62,436 nt of DNA, taken from NCBI GenBank assembly GCA_003235475.1, contig QJWC01000061.1, positions 1-62,436 on the forward strand, written 5' to 3'. Both the position numbers and the translations under genes were made by a program. Numbering within the stretch: the first letter of the stretch is position 1; each line of letters starts with the position of its first letter. This document shows, piece after piece, positions 40,908 to 49,280 of the stretch. The notes below the pieces were generated by a model. It made no database searches and was not told the origin of the DNA. It saw nothing but the letters and a program-made list of their open reading frames with translations. The stretch is from Acidimicrobiia bacterium. Its GTDB lineage: Bacteria; Actinomycetota; Acidimicrobiia; Spongiisociales; UBA5794.

Positions 40908-42482
40908 CTACGCGGGCGGCCACGTGAGCACAGAAGGAATCCCCGTCCCAGGACCGGAGCCGTCGTCCTGGCCGCGGACCCAGCTCCGCACCGCGAGCTG
41001 CGCTGCGACGTCATCCTCGTTGTACTCGAGGAGACGCTGCCTCATGTCCTCGGCTCCTTCGAGCAGTGCCTCGAACCACACCTCTGATTGGCGTCCGCCC
41101 GGGTCATCATCCCGCCACTCGAATCCGCACAGGGGGGCGATCACTTTGAGGCTGTAGCCGTTGGGCGAGGTGAGGTGGGAGCGACTCCACGCACACAGAT
41201 CGACGGCGTGGCCGTCGAACCACGCCGAGACCGACGGGAACGATCCGAGGGCGAGCCCGTGGCGTTCGGCTCCTGCGGACAGGAGGTTCGCCTCGTAGTC
41301 GGTCCAATGGAAGACAGGGATGTTCGCCCTCGCGAAGCCATCGAGCCTGGCGAAGAGCTCGACGAGGAGCTCCCGCTCGCCATCCGGCGTGCCGCTCCAA
41401 TCAGCGATCGGCTCGAAACGCGAACCGGAAGCGTCGGTGATCATGAGGCCAGCGAGGTAGATGCGTCCCTGGTACGTCTCGATGTCGAAGTCGACCTCGA
41501 TCGGCTCGTCCGGCAGCGGCAAAGGGCCCCTGCCGTTGTCGGATCGCAGCAGCTGGGACATCGTGTACGCGCGAGCTCGGCGAACCAGAGTGGATGAGCC
41601 CACGAGGTCCGATGCGAGGTCGAGCGAGGCGATCTCGGCAATGGTCGAAACGCCGTTCTCGAGCAAACGATCGCGATCGCTGGACGACACGCCGCGCAGG
41701 AGCGTCGGATCGTCGATCGCCTGCAATTCGTCGACGCACCTGTCCGTCCACGGGCACTGGTCGCACTCAGGCTTGAACGCAGGCGGGATCATGGGTTGGT
41801 CGGGATGGGCGAACCCGTGCGAAATGGTCGTGTCGGCCTCTCGCAGATAGTCGTCGAGATGCTCGATCAGCGAGCTGTGTTCATCCTCGAGGGAGACCCA
41901 CAGGCACTGGCTGGGCTCGTCGCTGCCGATGACTCCCACCACCCTGCCGGAAGAGGCATGCCCGAGCCCTTCGAGCAGGGCCCAGTAGTGCGTCGCCTGC
42001 ATGAGGTCGCGGGTGCGACCGGTTCGGAAGCGTGCCGGACGGCCATCGCTGTCCTGGATCTCGCCGAGTGGCGTGGTGTGTGCATGCCTACCGCTCGAAC
42101 CGACGACCAGATGGTTCTTCACGTCGACCGGCGCATACCCGTCACCCATCCAGACGAGCATGTCCGGCAGACCGACCCGTGTACCAGTCGAGTCCTCCAG
42201 CCGGGCGCCGAACAGAATCGGGACCCGGCGATCCATCGCACGCAGGGTGGCTTCAGTGGTATCGCCGCCAGGCTCAATTGTCTCGGCGCCGGGGTACAGG
42301 GACCGCAGCCGGTCGAGAACGTCGTCCTCGTACGCGTTGCCCGCTTCGAACAGCCTCGCGGTCACATCGTCGATCTCGAACACTGCGGGGGTGAAGCGAT
42401 CGTGGTGGATACGCGTGAGGCACCGGTCGATGTCGGTGCCGCCGATCGGGAGCGATCGTGCGATGCGTGCTGGCGATGTCAT
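40908..42482 (-). CDS. TM0106-type RecB-like nuclease with RNase H-like domain
   Basis: A 524-residue protein. The N-terminal RecB/Cas4-like nuclease domain contains LPDMLVW and APVDVKNHLV, plus one early Cys (Cys21) and the cluster CDQCPWTDRC (Cys240, 243, 249), a probable [4Fe-4S] set. A helix-hairpin-helix-like segment follows (LLENGVSTIAEIASLDL). The C-terminal RNase H-like exonuclease domain starts at VDFDIETYQGRIYLAGLM and ends YNEDDVAAQLAVRSW. This order matches TIGR03491 proteins, whose DNA or RNA role is unproven. The ATG at 42482 is chosen; the divergent cutinase gene shares a palindrome-containing intergenic region. Confidence 0.87.
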   Translation of the reverse strand: MTSPARIARSLPIGGTDIDRCLTRIHHDRFTPAVFEIDDVTARLFEAGNAYEDDVLDRLRSLYPGAETIEPGGDTTEATLRAMDRRVPILFGARLEDSTGTRVGLPDMLVWMGDGYAPVDVKNHLVVGSSGRHAHTTPLGEIQDSDGRPARFRTGRTRDLMQATHYWALLEGLGHASSGRVVGVIGSDEPSQCLWVSLEDEHSSLIEHLDDYLREADTTISHGFAHPDQPMIPPAFKPECDQCPWTDRCVDELQAIDDPTLLRGVSSSDRDRLLENGVSTIAEIASLDLASDLVGSSTLVRRARAYTMSQLLRSDNGRGPLPLPDEPIEVDFDIETYQGRIYLAGLMITDASGSRFEPIADWSGTPDGERELLVELFARLDGFARANIPVFHWTDYEANLLSAGAERHGLALGSFPSVSAWFDGHAVDLCAWSRSHLTSPNGYSLKVIAPLCGFEWRDDDPGGRQSEVWFEALLEGAEDMRQRLLEYNEDDVAAQLAVRSWVRGQDDGSGPGTGIPSVLTWPPA

Positions 42483-42490
42483 GGGGAGAT

Positions 42491-42510
42491 TGTCACATCT
42501 GGGTGTGACA
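42491..42510. promoter_or_regulatory. Palindromic operator-like site between divergent genes
   Basis: TGTCACA (42491-42497) and TGTGACA (42504-42510) form a perfect 7-bp inverted repeat around TCTGGG, 9 bases from the nuclease ATG and 35 bases upstream of the cutinase -10. Half-sites are arranged opposite to a CRP box, so another regulator is more likely. Confidence 0.4.
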
Positions 42511-42544
42511 CGTGCCACCGGAGGCACGTTCGGTGTCGCCGACG

Positions 42545-42550
42545 TACCCT
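42545..42550 (+). promoter_or_regulatory. -10 hexamer of a leaderless-type promoter
   Basis: TACCCT with 6 bases to the GTG at 42557. It decides the cutinase-family start. Confidence 0.55.
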
Positions 42551-42556
42551 CCTGCG

Positions 42557-43258
42557 GTGTCCTCCTTGCTCCTCGCGCTCGCCATCATTCTCACGCCCCT
42601 GACGTTCTCGCCCCCCGACGGGTGCGCCGACATCCATGTCATCGGCGTTCGCGGATCGGGGCAATCGGGGTATGGCGACCAGGTCGAGGGCGTGGTCGGC
42701 GCGATCGCCACCGAGGCGCGGGCTGCGGGCATGACGGTGTCCGACGAGGCAGTCGAATATCCGTCCGTGTCGATATCCGACTCGCTCGGGCTCGTTCTGG
42801 TGACGGGCGAATATGCCCGGTCGGTCGACGACGGCGCGGAGGAGCTCAGGTCGGTCGTCGATCGCGTCGCGGGCGATTGCCCACGCGGCCGAACGGTCAT
42901 CGTCGGGTACTCGCAGGGTGCCCACGTCATCAAGCAGGCGTTCGGCGACACGCCGTCCCGTCCGATCGCCGCGGTCGTCTTGCTCGCGGATCCGACGAGG
43001 GATCCAGGTCAGCTGGGGATCCGGCGGCTGGGGCGTGTGCCGGGGGATACGGGAGGGGCCTTCGAGCCAATCCGGCTTCCCGATCCGCTGCGAACGGTCG
43101 CGGTCGACGTGTGCGCTGCTGAGGACATCGTGTGCGACCGGTCGGGCGGAGGATTCCTCGCGCACATCGATGGATACGAGGTCTACGAACGGGCCGTCGC
43201 TGCAGCCGTCATCGGCATCCTCGATCGACTCCCTGGCCGACGACTCGCGCCACGTTGA
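42557..43258 (+). CDS. Secreted cutinase-family esterase
   Basis: A 233-residue exported alpha/beta hydrolase. A signal peptide covers about 1-18, and the mature region opens GCADIHVIGVRGSGQ, the cutinase oxyanion strand. The triad is Ser119 in VGYSQGAHV, Asp190 in CAAEDIVC and His203 in LAHIDGYE. Cys pairs 23/108 and 186/193 match the two conserved disulfides. Actinobacterial homologues (Culp proteins) hydrolyse esters or phospholipids outside the cell. The GTG start at 42557, 6 bases after TACCCT, gives a clean signal peptide, whereas the longer frame from 42512 does not. Confidence 0.88.
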   Translation: MSSLLLALAIILTPLTFSPPDGCADIHVIGVRGSGQSGYGDQVEGVVGAIATEARAAGMTVSDEAVEYPSVSISDSLGLVLVTGEYARSVDDGAEELRSVVDRVAGDCPRGRTVIVGYSQGAHVIKQAFGDTPSRPIAAVVLLADPTRDPGQLGIRRLGRVPGDTGGAFEPIRLPDPLRTVAVDVCAAEDIVCDRSGGGFLAHIDGYEVYERAVAAAVIGILDRLPGRRLAPR

Positions 43259-43279
43259 GCGTCCTGCCGTCGGCGACCG

Positions 43280-43546
43280 CTACCTCGTGGACACCGCGCG
43301 GTCGTCGTCGAAGCAGTAGGCCCAATACTCGTTCGGTTCCTTCGACCGCACGACGGGGTGGCCAGATGCGTGCCAATGCTTGCGCGAATGCTGGTTCTTC
43401 GAGGAGTCGCAACAACGAGTGCGCTTGCAGGTGACGCAGTACCGCAGGTGCACCCACGTATCGCCGATGGCGATGCAATCCTCACAGCCTCCTTCGGGCA
43501 TCTCCTCGAGAGGGATCGACACAAGGTGTTCGCATGGTTCGGCCAA
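43280..43546 (-). CDS. UBP-type zinc finger protein
   Basis: An 88-residue protein made of one ZnF-UBP domain. Cys5 and His7, CEDC (21-24), CVTC (37-40), Cys45-Cys46, His53, His57, His59 and His63 provide the zinc ligands, with the characteristic HLRYCVTCKRTRCCDSSKNQ face. In eukaryotes this fold binds the C terminus of ubiquitin; the bacterial versions are small stand-alone proteins of unknown role, often near thioredoxin-reductase-like genes. It starts 16 bases after the sensor kinase stop and is the third gene of a redox/signalling operon. Confidence 0.88.
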   Translation of the reverse strand: MAEPCEHLVSIPLEEMPEGGCEDCIAIGDTWVHLRYCVTCKRTRCCDSSKNQHSRKHWHASGHPVVRSKEPNEYWAYCFDDDRAVSTR

Positions 43547-43562
43547 GGGGTCCTCCGTTTCG

Positions 43563-44900
43563 TCAGTTCGAATCTTGGTCTGGGGGGATCACAGCTGTGA
43601 ACGTGGTGGCATTCTCGTCGGATGTCACGGTGAGCGAGCCGCGGTGCTGCGACACGATGATGCTGTACGACGTGTCGAGGCCGAGTCCCGTTCCCTTTCC
43701 CGGCTCCTTCGTGGTGAAGAAGGCCTCGAAGATCCTGTCGATGACGTCCTCCGGGATCGGGGGGCCGTTGTTCTCGACCTGCACCACGACGTTGCCCTGG
43801 TCGTCCTTCGACGCCCGAAGGGTGATCCGGCCGTCCTCGATGCCCGAGTCGTGGATCGCGTCGGCAGCGTTGTCGATGAGGTTCGTCCACACCTGGTTCA
43901 GCTGGCTTCCGAATGCGACGATCGGCTCGAGGTCGTCGGCGTACTCCTTGACGATCTCGATGTCCTTGATCTTCGGTTTCAGGATCAGCAGCGTGTCGTT
44001 GATGCCGCGGACGACGTCGACCTGCTGGACGGGCGCCTGATCGAGGAACGAGTACGACTTGAGAGCGGAGACCAGCTCGGCGAGGCGTTTGGCGCCCTCG
44101 CCGACCTCGGCACGGAGCGTGTTCGCTTCGGCCTCGGCTGCAGCGAGCAGGATCGCCTCGGCGGACGCGCCTTCGAGATCCTCCGGCTCGTATCCGGCAT
44201 CGACGAGTACCGGTGCGAGGCTCCACGGCTCCGCCACACCGGCATCGGTGAGGACGTCCTCGATACCGTCCTCGATGTCGGCTCGTGCGACCGCGCTGGT
44301 CGGCGGTGCCTCCCGCGACGGCTCCGGGACGACGGTGCCTGGCGGGAGTGAGAGGGCGCGTTCCCTCAGCGTGTCGATCGATCTGGCGAGGCGGTCAGCC
44401 CCCGCGCTCACCGCGGCGGCCGGGTTGTTCATCTCGTGTGCGAGCCCGGCTGTCAGCACGCCGATCTGGGCCATCCGCTCGGATTGACGGACCCGGGACT
44501 CCTGCTCTCGCCACCGCATGATGAACACGCGGAAGAGGGCTTGGTTCGCCTCGACGCTGCTCGAAAGCACGTCGTCGAGGCATGCCTTCGGGAGCGCCAC
44601 CAGTGTGACGTCTGTGAGCGCCTTCGCTGCCGCGGAGCGAGGCTCCCCCGTGACGAGGCCCATCTCGCCGACGATGTCGCCCTCGGACGACACGGCGATC
44701 CTCACCTGCCTTCCGGCTGACTCCTTGAGGATCTCGATCTCGCCATTCGCGATGATGTAGGCGTTGTCAGCCTCGTCCCCCTCGTCGAAGAGGACCTCAC
44801 CAGCGGTGAGCGATCGCTGCGACATGCCCTGCTCGAGGCGGGCAATGTCGGCGTCCGGCACCTCCTCGAAGAGCGGCACCTGTCTGAGGTCGTAGGTCAT
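43563..44900 (-). CDS. Histidine kinase with N-terminal cyclic-nucleotide-binding-type domain
   Basis: A 445-residue soluble kinase. A Crp-type cNMP-binding fold comes first (about 8-125: LTAGEVLFDEGDEADNAYII, GDIVGEMGLVTGEPRSA), then the HisKA helix with the phospho-acceptor His155 in GLAHEMNNPAA, then the ATPase with N box VWTNLIDNAADAI and G boxes PPIPEDVIDRIFEAFFTTKE and KGTGLGLDTS. It has no membrane span. Its ATG overlaps the stop of the upstream receiver-containing oxidoreductase (ATGA), so the likely phosphotransfer partner is that protein's receiver domain. The longer frame to 46208 is antisense-type shadow of the oxidoreductase gene. Confidence 0.9.
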   Translation of the reverse strand: MTYDLRQVPLFEEVPDADIARLEQGMSQRSLTAGEVLFDEGDEADNAYIIANGEIEILKESAGRQVRIAVSSEGDIVGEMGLVTGEPRSAAAKALTDVTLVALPKACLDDVLSSSVEANQALFRVFIMRWREQESRVRQSERMAQIGVLTAGLAHEMNNPAAAVSAGADRLARSIDTLRERALSLPPGTVVPEPSREAPPTSAVARADIEDGIEDVLTDAGVAEPWSLAPVLVDAGYEPEDLEGASAEAILLAAAEAEANTLRAEVGEGAKRLAELVSALKSYSFLDQAPVQQVDVVRGINDTLLILKPKIKDIEIVKEYADDLEPIVAFGSQLNQVWTNLIDNAADAIHDSGIEDGRITLRASKDDQGNVVVQVENNGPPIPEDVIDRIFEAFFTTKEPGKGTGLGLDTSYSIIVSQHRGSLTVTSDENATTFTAVIPPDQDSN

Positions 44901-46549
44901 ACCGTCGCGAGGTAGCGGTGGACGAAGCTCACCGAGACGGATCCTTCGCCGACGGCGCTCGCGACACGGCGGACTGCGCCCTCGCGAACATCTCCCGCTG
45001 CAAACACTCCTGGTTGGGAGGTCTCGAGCGGGAACGGGTCCCGGTTGAGCTTCCACTCGTTCGTGAAGGTCACGACGTCTGCGCCCGTGTAGATGAAGCC
45101 CTTCTCGTTCATGGCGACCGTCCCAGTCGCGAACTGGGAATGGGGGATCGCTCCCACGAAGATGAAGATCGCAGAGGCGTCCCGCACCTCTCGCTCGCCG
45201 CTCTCGACGCCTTCGAGGGTGATCGACTCGACCTGCCCCTCGCCGAGGACTTCCACGACGTGGGTGTGGGTGAGGACCTCGATGTTCTCGATGCCTGCGA
45301 TCTGGTCGACGAGGTACTGCGACATCTTGTCCTCGAGGCGCGGCCCCCTGACGACCATCGTGACCTTCGAGCTGGTCTTCGAGAACATCACAGCAGCCTG
45401 GCCGGCGGAATTGGCGCCTCCGATCACGTAGACGGGGCGATCCTTGTAGATGGAGGCCTCCGAAGCCGCGGCGCCGTAGTACACGCCAGCGCCCTCGAAC
45501 CTCTCGTAGCCGGGGACGTTGAGCTTCCGGACGGTCATGCCCGAAGCGATCAGGGCCGCCCTTGCGGTGAGCGTCTGGCCGTCCGACAGGTGGATGTGTT
45601 TGAGCGGGCCCTCGATTTCGATCTTGTCGACCTCGACCGCCGTGACGAGCTCCGCGCCGAGGCGGGTTGCCTGGGCGATCGCCCTTCTGGCAAGGTCCGC
45701 CCCGCTGAGGCCCTTCGGGAAGCCGAGGTAGTTCTCGATTCGCGAACTCGTTCCTGCCTGTCCTCCGGGTGCGTGGCGTTCGATCATCGCGGTCGCAAGC
45801 CCTTCGGATGCGCCATACACCGCGGCGGCGAGGCCGGCTGGCCCACCTCCCACGATGACGAGGTCGTAGAACGGTGACTGCGGGGCGGTGTGGATGCCGA
45901 CGGCGGCGGCGAGCTCGTGGGTCTGGGGGTTGATGAACACCGGCCCGTCCGGAAGCGCGACCACCGGGAGCTCCGACGCACCTTTGGCGAGCTGGGCGGC
46001 CGTGGTGGCGGCGTCTGCATCCCGCTCGATGTCGAGGAACTGGTACGGAACCGCGTTTCGCGCGAGGAAGGCCTTGACCTCGTACGTGGTGGGCGACCAC
46101 ACCGTCCCGAAGACCCGGACCCCGTCGTACGGCTTCGTGGCGGTCGCCTGCCAGTCGTCGAGCGCGTCGTCGAGGACGGGGTACAGCTTGTCCTCGGCAG
46201 GAGTCCACGGCTTCATCAAGTAGTGGTCGAGGCCGACGTCGTTGATCGCCTGGATCGCGGCCTCGGTGTCGGCATACGCGGTCAAAAGGAGCCGCTTCGC
46301 TTCGGGGAACGTCGGAATGGCCTTCGTGAGGAACTGGGTGCCCGTCATCGAGGGCATGCGCTGATCGACGAGGAACGCCGCGATGGTCTGTCCGGCAGCG
46401 GAGAGTTCCTCCACCACCTCCAGTCCCTCGGCGCCTGACCCGGCAGCCATGATCCGGTAGTCGCCTGAATAATGCGACCGAAGGTCGCGGCGAACAGCGG
46501 CAAGCACCTGCGGATCGTCATCGACCGCGAGGATCACCGGTTTTGCCAC
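44897..46549 (-). CDS. Fusion: response-regulator receiver, glutaredoxin-like domain and TrxR-like FAD oxidoreductase
   Basis: A 550-residue three-part protein. The receiver domain (1-125) has the acidic pocket Asp10-12, phospho-acceptor Asp62 in LVDQRMP, and Lys113. A glutaredoxin-like domain (about 143-218, VRVFGTVWSPTTYEVKAFL and ELPVVALPDG) lacks the CxxC (WSPTT replaces it). The C-terminal thioredoxin-reductase fold (about 228-550) has the FAD motif VIVGGGPAGLAAA and NADPH motif VIGGANSAGQAA. The redox-active CATC of TrxR is replaced by YYGAAASEAS (357-366). Such TrxR-like proteins pass electrons to an unknown acceptor. It is translationally coupled to the cNMP-kinase and starts at GTG 46549. 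Confidence 0.9.
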   Translation of the reverse strand: MAKPVILAVDDDPQVLAAVRRDLRSHYSGDYRIMAAGSGAEGLEVVEELSAAGQTIAAFLVDQRMPSMTGTQFLTKAIPTFPEAKRLLLTAYADTEAAIQAINDVGLDHYLMKPWTPAEDKLYPVLDDALDDWQATATKPYDGVRVFGTVWSPTTYEVKAFLARNAVPYQFLDIERDADAATTAAQLAKGASELPVVALPDGPVFINPQTHELAAAVGIHTAPQSPFYDLVIVGGGPAGLAAAVYGASEGLATAMIERHAPGGQAGTSSRIENYLGFPKGLSGADLARRAIAQATRLGAELVTAVEVDKIEIEGPLKHIHLSDGQTLTARAALIASGMTVRKLNVPGYERFEGAGVYYGAAASEASIYKDRPVYVIGGANSAGQAAVMFSKTSSKVTMVVRGPRLEDKMSQYLVDQIAGIENIEVLTHTHVVEVLGEGQVESITLEGVESGEREVRDASAIFIFVGAIPHSQFATGTVAMNEKGFIYTGADVVTFTNEWKLNRDPFPLETSQPGVFAAGDVREGAVRRVASAVGEGSVSVSFVHRYLATV

Positions 46550-46647
46550 CGTCCGTCCCTTCTCTCGGCAATCAGCGAGACTACTTGCGGTGGGCGTGGT
46601 GTGCCGTCACGGCATTCGCTAGCGTGACCGCCGTCGAAAGTGAGCAC

Positions 46648-47442
46648 ATGACCAGTTCCCGATTCGTAGTCCTCGGAGCCAGAGGCTCGATACCCGTGTC
46701 CGGTGATGCATACGCCAGATACGGCGGGAACACGACGTGCCAGGCCATCGTCGTCGACGACGAGATCGTCGCGTTCCTCGATGCGGGGACAGGCCTTCCG
46801 TCGTACGGCAGGATCGGCGTCCGCCTGGCACCGGTCGTCGACGTGTTCGTGACCCACTACCACTGGGACCACATCCAGGGCCTCTCGATGTTCGACGAAC
46901 TCTGGAAGGGGACGTGCGGCGTTCACGTGTGGGGCCCGAACGATCCGCGAGACGCCTTCGACAGGGCAATCGCGCCGCCCCTCTTCCCTGTTTCGATCGC
47001 GGAAGCGGCGACGATCGACTTCAATCCCCTCGACGGCGATGTCACCGTCCACGGACTCACCGTAAGGCCGTTCCCCGTCCACCATCCGCAAGGGGCGTCC
47101 GGGTTCCGCATCGACGGGCCGACCCAATCCATCGGCATCGTCACCGACCACGAGTCGGGCAAGGGCCTCGACGACTCGATCGCGGAGACCCTCCAGGACG
47201 TTGACGTGTTGTTCCACGATGCGCAGTACCTGCCGTCCGAGACGGAGACGCACGACGGGTGGGGTCACTCGACGTATCTCGACGCAGTGGCGATGGCTGA
47301 ACGTGTCGGTGCAGGCACCCTCGTCCTGACCAGCCACGATCCGCGTCGAACGGACGACCACGTCGACGAGATCGTCGCGATCGTTCGCGGGATGTTCCCC
47401 TCGGTCGAGGCATCCCGTCCGGGCCTGGAGATCGCCCTGTGA
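46648..47442 (+). CDS. Metallo-beta-lactamase fold hydrolase
   Basis: A 264-residue MBL protein. The zinc motif is FVTHYHWDHIQG (His70, His72, Asp74, His75), followed by PVHHPQGASGFRI, TDHES, LFHDAQY and a final LVLTSHDP His. The spacing resembles PhnP/RNase Z-like phosphodiesterases, some acting on cyclic nucleotides or modified nucleic acids. The start ATG has a GAAAGTGAG Shine-Dalgarno-like stretch and TAGCGT (46620-46625) as -10. Its stop overlaps the LtrA gene start by 4 bases. It is divergent from the redox/signalling operon. Confidence 0.87.
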   Translation: MTSSRFVVLGARGSIPVSGDAYARYGGNTTCQAIVVDDEIVAFLDAGTGLPSYGRIGVRLAPVVDVFVTHYHWDHIQGLSMFDELWKGTCGVHVWGPNDPRDAFDRAIAPPLFPVSIAEAATIDFNPLDGDVTVHGLTVRPFPVHHPQGASGFRIDGPTQSIGIVTDHESGKGLDDSIAETLQDVDVLFHDAQYLPSETETHDGWGHSTYLDAVAMAERVGAGTLVLTSHDPRRTDDHVDEIVAIVRGMFPSVEASRPGLEIAL

Positions 47443-48671
47443 AGATCGGTGCCATCATGCCTCCGCGGCTTCGGACCGTGGAGGAGGGCGAACGCGCTGC
47501 CACGTGGCTCGAACTCTTCTACGACCTCATCTTCGTCGCGGTGGTCGCGGTCCTCGGCACCCGCCTCGGACACGACCCATCGTGGACGGGATGGCTGTCC
47601 TACGTGTCCTTCTTCGTGCTCGTGTGGTGGCTGTGGGCGAGCCACACCTTCTATGCGGACCGATTCGACACCGACGATCTGGTCTACCGGCTCATTGCTG
47701 GCACGCAAATGGTGGCAATCGCGTTCATTGGCGCGAGCGTGTCGCTCGACGCTGGCGGTTCGACCTTCGTGTTCGCGGCCGCGTACACCGTGGTGCGAGT
47801 TCTGCTGGTGGTCCTCTACGCCCGGACGCATCGGCATGTGCCGATCGTCAGGCCCCTCGTACGGGGCTACATGGTCGGACACGGCATCGCGTGCGTCTTC
47901 TGGGCGGCCTCGATCGTCGTCCCAGACCCCGGCAGGTTCTACCTGTGGGGCGTCGCACTCGCCATCGACTTCGCCACGCCGTACGTAATGCGACGGGAAC
48001 AGGCGGCCGTGCCCTTGGACGTGTCGCACCTACCGGAGCGTTTTGGCCTCTTCACGATTCTGGTCCTCGGTGAGACGATCGTCGCCGTCGCCGCGGGCCT
48101 CGGTCACGTCGAATGGCACGCTGCATCCACGATCGCCGGCGTGTTCGGCATCGTGATTGCCACCGGCATTTGGTGGATCCACTTCGACAACGTCGACGGG
48201 TTCGTGGTGCGTCGACGGGGCGAGAAACGGGACTGGCGACCGACGGTGTGGATCTACAGCCACCTTCCGCTGGCGATCGGCCTCGCGATGGTCGGGGTCG
48301 GTGTCGAGCAAGCCATAGAGGCCGCGGACGGCTACAGCGACTACGGCGGCGGTCAACGCTGGGTGCTGGTCCTCGGGGCGGCCCTCGCGTTCCTCTCGAT
48401 GGCCGCGATCGAGACCGCGTCCCGTCGGGAGGTCGGTGGGACAGTGCGGAGGCGGATCGTCGGGAACCGCCTGACGGCCTTCGCGGCGTCGATCGTCGTC
48501 GGGTTCGTCTCAGCCCTGAATGCGGCGCTCGTCGTCGTGTTCCTCGCGCTGATCTGCGTCTACCAAGTCGGTGTCGACATCCTCGCGACGGCCGTGCCGG
48601 CCGACGACGACGAACCAGACGATACGGCCTCCGAGTCGAACGGCGTCGAGTCCCCGGCCAACGACGAGTAG
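47439..48671 (+). CDS. Low temperature requirement protein A (LtrA) family membrane protein
   Basis: A 410-residue membrane protein with about ten helices. The family signature ATWLELFYDLIFVAVVAVLG lies in the first helix, HTFYADRFDTDD follows, and helix 7 has RFGLFTILVLGETIVAVAAG. LtrA was named for cold growth of Listeria, but the molecular activity is unknown; transport is likely. The C terminus is acidic and hydrophilic (from about 385). It starts at GTG 47439, overlapping the MBL stop, so the two are coupled. Confidence 0.9.
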   Translation: MKIGAIMPPRLRTVEEGERAATWLELFYDLIFVAVVAVLGTRLGHDPSWTGWLSYVSFFVLVWWLWASHTFYADRFDTDDLVYRLIAGTQMVAIAFIGASVSLDAGGSTFVFAAAYTVVRVLLVVLYARTHRHVPIVRPLVRGYMVGHGIACVFWAASIVVPDPGRFYLWGVALAIDFATPYVMRREQAAVPLDVSHLPERFGLFTILVLGETIVAVAAGLGHVEWHAASTIAGVFGIVIATGIWWIHFDNVDGFVVRRRGEKRDWRPTVWIYSHLPLAIGLAMVGVGVEQAIEAADGYSDYGGGQRWVLVLGAALAFLSMAAIETASRREVGGTVRRRIVGNRLTAFAASIVVGFVSALNAALVVVFLALICVYQVGVDILATAVPADDDEPDDTASESNGVESPANDE

Positions 48672-48697
48672 CGCACCGTCGTCGGGACGTAAGACCG

Positions 48698-49147
48698 TCA
48701 GACCTGGACGGTGAGCGCCCGCGTTTCCGATCGTGACAGGTCCTCACGTGCCCCGATGAGTCGGGAGTACGTCGCGGTCACATCGGCGCTGTCGCCGTCG
48801 ACGAGCGCCTTGAACATGTCACCCTCCAGCTCGGCGACCTCGAGACGGAGGTAGTAATCGAGCATTTCCTTGAGGTGGGCGAGGACGATCCTCCCGGTGA
48901 GGAGGGGGTGATTGTTGGTGACGTTGGCGTCAGCGAATCGCAGCCCGTGTTCGAGCTCGACCTCCAACCCGCGCCGAAACTCCTCCAGCGGGATCTCGAT
49001 CGTCTCCCCGCCGATCTCGGCCCGGATCCTCTCGGCCTCTTCGTCAAGGACTCGAGCGTCATCGAGGCGGGTCCAGTCGCGGATTCCGAGCTCGGAGCAG
49101 ACCCTCCGAACCTCGGCTGCAGACACGTACTCAGGATGGTCGACCAC
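48698..49147 (-). CDS. DUF5661 family protein
   Basis: A 149-residue, helical, soluble protein. The family block is visible near the middle: RRGLEVELEHGLRFADANVT and NHPLLTGRIVLAHLKEMLDYY, which match DUF5661 proteins (ELEHG...NVT...DPLLTGKIALAHL). The function is unknown. GTG 49147 is preferred because GAGAGGAG lies 6 bases upstream, and the frame beyond it (to 49258) gives an unlikely N terminus. The 133 bases between this start and the aldehyde dehydrogenase stop hold nothing else that I can identify. Confidence 0.75.
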   Translation of the reverse strand: MVDHPEYVSAAEVRRVCSELGIRDWTRLDDARVLDEEAERIRAEIGGETIEIPLEEFRRGLEVELEHGLRFADANVTNNHPLLTGRIVLAHLKEMLDYYLRLEVAELEGDMFKALVDGDSADVTATYSRLIGAREDLSRSETRALTVQV

Positions 49148-49280
49148 CGTCGCTCCTCTCGTGCGCACGTCGGCGTTCCCAAGTGTCAGAAGCGCCGGAA
49201 GCGCTACCACGAAGACTATCCGGCGCCGACCGACGTCAATCCACGACGAGCCGTGCAACGGTGATGTCGGGGAGCGTCAG

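Noticed and set aside
42491-42510. CRP/FNR binding site
   Set aside because: The half-sites are in the inverse order (TCACA-N6-TGTGA) from the CRP consensus (TGTGA-N6-TCACA).
43563-46208. 881-codon frame extending the cNMP-kinase upstream
   Set aside because: The extra N-terminal part is out of frame with the receiver-TrxR protein encoded there and is Arg/Pro-rich. The ATGA overlap at 44897-44900 gives the natural kinase start.
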